Source: Synechococcus sp. HK01-R (GTDB taxonomy: Bacteria; Cyanobacteriota; Cyanobacteriia; PCC-6307; Cyanobiaceae). From it: 64,000 bases of DNA. Each line of letters opens with the position of its first letter. Within the stretch, counting starts at the first letter, position 1. The position numbers and the translations under genes were made by a program. The notes below the pieces were generated by a model that saw only the letters and a program-made list of their open reading frames with translations, searched no databases and was not told where the DNA came from. Positions 59,505 to 64,000 of this stretch are shown here, in pieces. The stretch lies in assembly GCF_014217855.1 (NCBI RefSeq), contig NZ_CP059059.1:1364001-1428000 (forward strand), given 5' to 3'.

Positions 59505-62474
59505 TCAAAGGGTTGGGGCAGGAAGCAGCAGGAAGAGGCCGATCACATCCACGGCCGGGGCGGGTTCGCAGTTGAAGCGCATCCGCAGCGATTCACCGCG
59601 GCGCAAGGAGGCTTCGCGGACGCGGCGGTGGTCGTCTTCGGCCAGTTGGGCCCGCCGTTCAGCCAGAGCCTTGAGTGCCGGTTGCAAGGCATCAAGGGCA
59701 GCGACGGCATCCTTCAGCCACTGCTGGCGTTGGCCAGGGTCCACGTTGCCTGTGGGTGCCGCTTCGAGCAGTTCCAGTGCAGCGGCTCCCTCCAGCGGTT
59801 CAACGCTTTGCTCCTTGACCTGCACCGTGAGGCATTCCTCCACGAGCAGATCGGGGAGTGCGTCGTAGCCATTCCCGGTCCAACGGTCTTGATGCAGCTG
59901 ATGCCGCAGGCGTAGCACCAGCAACTGGGTGCGGCTGCTCACGGCTTTGGTGCGGATCACCGAGGCCCGTGCCGCTAACTCGGGTTCCAGGCCGCTGAGG
60001 GCACGCTCTGCCACAAAGTCAGCAAGTTCCACCACCAGCGGATGGGAGCGGCTGAGCAGTTGGCTTCCCGCCTGAGCGGGCGAGCGGAAGCTCAGGCGCA
60101 ACCTGCCCTCCAGGTCGTGATTGCGCAGGCGCTCCCGCAGGGCCGTGCGGTCGTCTTCCAGTCGGCTGAGATCCAGCTCCCAGGTTCCGGGGCTTGCGCC
60201 GATGGGGCCGATCGGGAGGTTGAGCCTGCGGCTGGCATTGACCACCAATCGCTCGACGGCCTCTTCACTTCCCAACGACTCCTTCATTCGCTCCCACTCG
60301 CCGAGCGCCTCCTCCGGCTTGAGGCTCCGTTGGGCAAAGATCGCTTGGTTCTTCTTGGCGTTGTCTTTGGCGCTCGTCCATTCAGCATCGATCGTGGCAT
60401 CAAGCGCCAATTGCGTCGTGGTGTCTCCCTCCAGCTCAAGATCAAAGCTCCCCTGAATGTGCTGGGCTGGGCCTTGCAGGATGTTGCTGAGGACGGCTTG
60501 GGTGATTGAGTTGGCATTGCCGGGGATCGGCACGCTCACCCCCAGCTCCTTGCGGATCGTTTTCTCCTTTTCAAGGATCACCGTGCGCACCCGATCGTCG
60601 ACGGGATTGGAGCTGCCGCCGTGCAACATCAGCGCCCGCACAGCTGTTCGCGCTTGCCCGAAGCGGTCCACCCTGCCCTCCCGTTGCTCATGGCGGGTGG
60701 GGTTCCAGCAGAGGTCGTAATGCACCACCGCATCAAAGGTGTGCTGCAGGTCGATCCCCTCTGACAGGCAGTCGGTGGCCACCAATACCGGGACTTTCTC
60801 GTTGGCGACCTCAGCTTCCAGCTCCTGGATGCGCAAGACGCGTTCTTCTGGTGGCAGATCACCGGTGACCGCCGTCACCACGTGGCTGCGCTTTGGCAGT
60901 GCCTCTTTGAGCTGCTCGGCGAGGTAGTACGCCGTCGGCCGGAAGCGGCAGAAGATTACCGGGCGAAAGCCTTCCTTGAGCAAGGCATTCAGCTCCTTGA
61001 TCAGCTGCTTGAGCTTGGGGTCGTGTGCCTTGCCGCGCAGGAGATCGGCTCGAGCGATCAGATCCTGGAGTTGCTCCGCATCTTCTGCAATGGCCAGATC
61101 AGCACCGGGTGCTGCTTCCTCCCCGCTGAATCCCTCGTCCGCCCCATCCAGCACCGCCAGGGAAGCCATGGCTTCCAGGTCGGCGGCAACTTGGTTGTCA
61201 TCGCGGTCGCGATCACCGTTGGCGTCGGTTTGCAGGTTGAGCAACTTTGTTCGCAACGAGGCGGATGCCGCTGCCGGACTGCTGCTCACGCAGCGCAGTA
61301 GTGCCAGAGCTGCCCACCAGCTCATGCGCTGCCGCAGCTTGCTCTCACCGGCACTGCGTTGCACCAGATCCTTGGCGTAACCGAGCACGTCGTGAAACAG
61401 CTCAGCCCAATCGCCTGAGAGCTTGTACTCCGCTTCCCGTGTTTCTCGGTCTGGGAAGTCGGCGCCGTTGGTGCCCCACTCCTCCTTGAGATCTTGCCGG
61501 CGCCGCTGCACGAAGTAGTTGCCCAGGTCATCGCGCAAGTCCTTGCGCCGTTGACCTTCCGGCATCTCGCTCAAGCCGGAGAACTTCGGGTCCAGCAGCG
61601 CCAGAAGGTTGTCAAAGGCTTCGGTATCGCCGCTGTGGGGTGTGGCCGTGAGCAGCACCAGATGTCGATCGGGCTGAGCCGATAACCCGCGCAGCAGTTC
61701 AAAGCGTTGTTGGCGTCCGCCACCTTTGCGCGCCGCGCAGGTGTGCGCTTCATCCACGATCACGAACTCACCGCAACTGCGCAGGAAGCTCTCCCGGTTG
61801 CGATCGCTCTTGATCCAATCAAGGCTCACCACGGTGAACGGGATCACATCGAAGATCGACTTGCCCGCCGGCAGCCCTCGCTCCAGCTTCTGGGCCGTAC
61901 CAGGCCGAACCACCTCAGCGGCGAGGTTGAACTGGCCGATCATGTCGGCCCGCCACTTTTCGCAGAGGTGTGGTGGGCAGATCACGGTGATCTGGCGGAT
62001 CTCGCCGCGATCAAATAGCTCCCGGGCGATCAGCAACGCCTCCACGGTCTTGCCAAGCCCCACCTCATCGGCGATCAGCACCCGGGTGACGGCTTGCTTG
62101 AGGGCCATCAACAACGGCACCAGCTGGTAGGGCCGTGGCTCCAGCGCCACATTGCCGAGGCTGCGGAACGGCCCTGCGCCAGCGCGGAGTTTGAGCAGCA
62201 GGGCATCCCGCAGCAGCAACGCCGAACTTTGTGAGCCACTTTGGGCTGGATCCGGCGGATCAAAGCTGGCTGGCTTCACCGCTGCGCCTTCTAGCGGCCA
62301 ATACAAGGTGGCGATCGTCTGATCTCCACCTCCCAGGGGCCGAAGTTTGAGCACCTGCTCCTGCTTCTCAGTGCTGCTCTGGGGCAAGGCGATCCACTCA
62401 CGCCCGCGCACCTTCACGATCGAACCGGGGCTGGGGATGTCGATGGGAGCCGCAGGGGTTGGTGTCAGCGTCAT
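59505..62474 (-). CDS. SNF2-family helicase, DrmD/BrxHII-like
   Basis: 989 residues. The opening GSIVKVRGREWIALPQS and RPLGGGDQTIATLYWPLE is a feature of DISARM- and BREX-associated SNF2 proteins. Motif I LIADEVGLGKTVEALLIA (about 138), motif II IVDEAHTCA (about 240), LLTATPHSGD (III), VIFCRFRPTA, VLVATDCLSEGID (V) and EQREGRVDRFGQ (VI, about 595) are intact. An acidic insert lies between the RecA lobes. It should translocate on duplex DNA using ATP. Its start overlaps the DUF262 gene (ATGA). Confidence 0.85.
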   Translation of the reverse strand: MTLTPTPAAPIDIPSPGSIVKVRGREWIALPQSSTEKQEQVLKLRPLGGGDQTIATLYWPLEGAAVKPASFDPPDPAQSGSQSSALLLRDALLLKLRAGAGPFRSLGNVALEPRPYQLVPLLMALKQAVTRVLIADEVGLGKTVEALLIARELFDRGEIRQITVICPPHLCEKWRADMIGQFNLAAEVVRPGTAQKLERGLPAGKSIFDVIPFTVVSLDWIKSDRNRESFLRSCGEFVIVDEAHTCAARKGGGRQQRFELLRGLSAQPDRHLVLLTATPHSGDTEAFDNLLALLDPKFSGLSEMPEGQRRKDLRDDLGNYFVQRRRQDLKEEWGTNGADFPDRETREAEYKLSGDWAELFHDVLGYAKDLVQRSAGESKLRQRMSWWAALALLRCVSSSPAAASASLRTKLLNLQTDANGDRDRDDNQVAADLEAMASLAVLDGADEGFSGEEAAPGADLAIAEDAEQLQDLIARADLLRGKAHDPKLKQLIKELNALLKEGFRPVIFCRFRPTAYYLAEQLKEALPKRSHVVTAVTGDLPPEERVLRIQELEAEVANEKVPVLVATDCLSEGIDLQHTFDAVVHYDLCWNPTRHEQREGRVDRFGQARTAVRALMLHGGSSNPVDDRVRTVILEKEKTIRKELGVSVPIPGNANSITQAVLSNILQGPAQHIQGSFDLELEGDTTTQLALDATIDAEWTSAKDNAKKNQAIFAQRSLKPEEALGEWERMKESLGSEEAVERLVVNASRRLNLPIGPIGASPGTWELDLSRLEDDRTALRERLRNHDLEGRLRLSFRSPAQAGSQLLSRSHPLVVELADFVAERALSGLEPELAARASVIRTKAVSSRTQLLVLRLRHQLHQDRWTGNGYDALPDLLVEECLTVQVKEQSVEPLEGAAALELLEAAPTGNVDPGQRQQWLKDAVAALDALQPALKALAERRAQLAEDDHRRVREASLRRGESLRMRFNCEPAPAVDVIGLFLLLPAPTL

Positions 62475-64000
62475 GCGTCGATCTCCTCGAGGGCAGCGGT
62501 GGTTTCGTCGTCTTCATCCAATTGAGGAAGACCTTCCTCACCCGCAGATTGCGTTCCCTCAACGGCAATCGTCTTACCGATCACGCGGCTGATTAGCTCG
62601 AGCAGATCACGCCTTCGTTGCTCATAGAAAGCCTCAAAGGCGTCACGCCTGAGATGTTCGGGGTGAATGCTGTGCGAGTGCAACAGCGCATCCATCTCCG
62701 TTCTGCCATTTCCGACTTCATCTCCTTCCTTGCCTTGGTGCTTGAGATAAGCCTTCTCCAGCTTTGGCAGGTAAATCGATGGCGCTGCCCCACCAATGAC
62801 TCGGTTGGTTCGCGCCGTCAGAGGAGTCTTGTTGAGAATTGAATTCGCCTGATCTGTGTCAATGCCCTGGGCTTCACACCACACAGCGGGGAAAACGTGG
62901 TGGATATCAATCGCGTCTTCGTAGAAGATGGAGTCGTCGATCGGCCTGCCTGTGCGGAAATCTTTGGCCTGTTCGCGCAAAAGCAGTGTGTAAAGCCCTT
63001 TGTAAGCCGCACTGTTACGGGTGCGCATCGTGTCGAGCCGGCTGGGCCTGAAGTCAGCGTCGTAGACGGTGCTCGGGACGCCCTTCCCTTCAATCCAATG
63101 GATCACTTCAGGGAGATCCTTTCCGAAGCGCGTTTCAATTGCGCCCCCGTAAAGCTCTCCGAGAACACCGCACCAGTACCACTGCTCTACTTTTTGCGTG
63201 GTTGCAGCAGCGTTGTAGTCGTCCCCCAGGCTGCTCAAGATGGCAGCAAGGGGCACCAGCTGAGTGACATATGGAAGATCTTTGCTGCGGTAATAGCCCT
63301 GTTGAATCAGGAAACGGCCTGCTCGAAAAAAGCCCAGCTCTGCTTGATCGGCCCATTGTTGGTATTCACTGAGTGGCAGATCGAGGATGGTGGCGCGCTT
63401 GCAGCTGATGCCTGTACACTTCTCAATTGGCAGTTGAGAGTTCTGCTGATCCAGTTCTCGGCGCTGACGGGTTGAGAGCAGGGCGACGCATTGCAGAAAG
63501 TCGGTCTCACGAACAGCCTTGAGGATCTTTCCGAGCCGCTGAACACCATCCGTTTTGCCATGTTCACGACCCGCTAAGAAACGCTGATAGCGGCCTTCGA
63601 TGGCCTCGTCTCCATCACGTGCTTTGCGGCCATACCAATCAGCCCTGAGATCAAATCCATCAGCGGCATAGCTGGCCGTCACCAGTTCAAACGCATTCAG
63701 CTTCACCCCGCCGGTATTGACCTTCTCAAACACCTGGCAGACCGCTTCGCGTCGACTGCTTTTTGCCAAGGTGATGACCGGAAGTTGGTATTCACAGAAG
63801 GGAGCAATCACCTTGTCTTGAAACGCGGTGTACACCTCAAAAGCCTCAGAGAACTGCTCGGTTTCCTTCCAATGTTTGACATAACCCGTTTGCCAGCTCG
63901 ACGCTTCGTAAATCCTGCCAAGCGGGAAAAGCTGGAGCTCGTATTCAAGTTCTGATGTGGAGAGATCGAGCCCCTTACGCCCAGCAACATCAGGACGTAT
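62471..64000 (-). CDS. DUF262/GmrSD-type nuclease component (5' end beyond window)
   Basis: The frame is open from 64000 to 62471, 509 residues. No start is visible: the ATG at 63835 is inside the reading frame. The segment VITLAKSSRREAVCQVFEKV NTGGVKLNAFELV is the late part of a DUF262 (ParB/Srx-like) domain, and the end has a DUF1524-like HNH motif AIDIHHVFPAVWC. Together they form GmrSD-type modification-dependent nucleases. Low-complexity acidic tail at the C-terminus. It is the first visible gene of the five-gene operon. Confidence 0.8.
   Translation of the reverse strand: MRPDVAGRKGLDLSTSELEYELQLFPLGRIYEASSWQTGYVKHWKETEQFSEAFEVYTAFQDKVIAPFCEYQLPVITLAKSSRREAVCQVFEKVNTGGVKLNAFELVTASYAADGFDLRADWYGRKARDGDEAIEGRYQRFLAGREHGKTDGVQRLGKILKAVRETDFLQCVALLSTRQRRELDQQNSQLPIEKCTGISCKRATILDLPLSEYQQWADQAELGFFRAGRFLIQQGYYRSKDLPYVTQLVPLAAILSSLGDDYNAAATTQKVEQWYWCGVLGELYGGAIETRFGKDLPEVIHWIEGKGVPSTVYDADFRPSRLDTMRTRNSAAYKGLYTLLLREQAKDFRTGRPIDDSIFYEDAIDIHHVFPAVWCEAQGIDTDQANSILNKTPLTARTNRVIGGAAPSIYLPKLEKAYLKHQGKEGDEVGNGRTEMDALLHSHSIHPEHLRRDAFEAFYEQRRRDLLELISRVIGKTIAVEGTQSAGEEGLPQLDEDDETTAALEEIDA

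Noticed and set aside
1-64000. tRNA, rRNA or CRISPR array
   Set aside because: No cloverleaf with T-loop GTTCRANNC and no regularly spaced repeat was seen.

Overview
The window looks like a chromosome segment of a marine picocyanobacterium of the Synechococcus type. Supporting signs are a high-light-inducible (HLIP) protein gene, two Nif11-domain small proteins, a TIGR03894-like small protein, a protochlorophyllide-reductase-like SDR, a Yfr1-like small RNA and an opposing Yfr2/Cyano-1-like RNA. The DNA is visibly GC-rich, genes are densely packed with many 4-base stop/start overlaps, and GTG and TTG starts are common. No tRNA, rRNA, CRISPR array, integrase or transposase was recognised.

Region 1 (1-13.1 kb) is phage-derived. 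Two giant plus-strand proteins (a ddrB/ParB-type polyvalent protein and an internal-virion-like protein) converge at about 6.65 kb with a tightly overlapped leftward module. That module encodes a winged-helix regulator, a RecD/Dda-like helicase, a J-domain protein, a PD-(D/E)XK nuclease, a zinc/HNH-like protein and several unknowns. The left end of the element lies outside the window, so its integrity cannot be judged.

Region 2 (13.2-47.4 kb) is host chromosome with mostly short operons: M32 carboxypeptidase, PRX-like and PNPOx-like proteins, an HLIP operon, DoxX, SRAP, an LMW-phosphatase/WbuC-cupin fusion, GH57, a pentameric ligand-gated-channel homologue, dCTP deaminase, SelO, an L,D-transpeptidase-like lipoprotein, an FAD oxidoreductase with a POR-like SDR, a secreted-sulfatase operon with its own formylglycine-generating enzyme, a DMT transporter, a Tat-type amidase and a TMEM175-like channel. 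Between them lie gene fossils: a fused adhC/fghA remnant and a frameshifted outer-membrane protein remnant.

Region 3 (47.4-51.3 kb) is a graveyard of defence genes. It holds an MNT nucleotidyltransferase with a truncated HEPN partner running into a PIN-toxin tail, an intact PIN toxin with a Phd-like antitoxin, a frameshifted C-terminal piece of PglZ (BREX), a short BrxL-like piece fused to a duplicated LprI-like gene, and a ~241-bp direct repeat bracketing the block. Host rmuC follows.

Region 4 (52.9-64 kb and beyond) is the most interesting part. It is one leftward operon of five abutting or overlapping genes: a GmrSD-type DUF262 nuclease (cut by the window edge), a SNF2 helicase, a very large Eco57I-type adenine methyltransferase, a WD40-like protein with a basic coiled-coil tail, and a GHKL ATPase flanked by STAS-like domains. 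The helicase/methylase pair resembles DISARM class 1 (DrmD/DrmMI) or BREX BrxHII/PglX, but the usual core partners are absent and the last two proteins are not standard members of either system. It is the best candidate here for an undescribed defence system.
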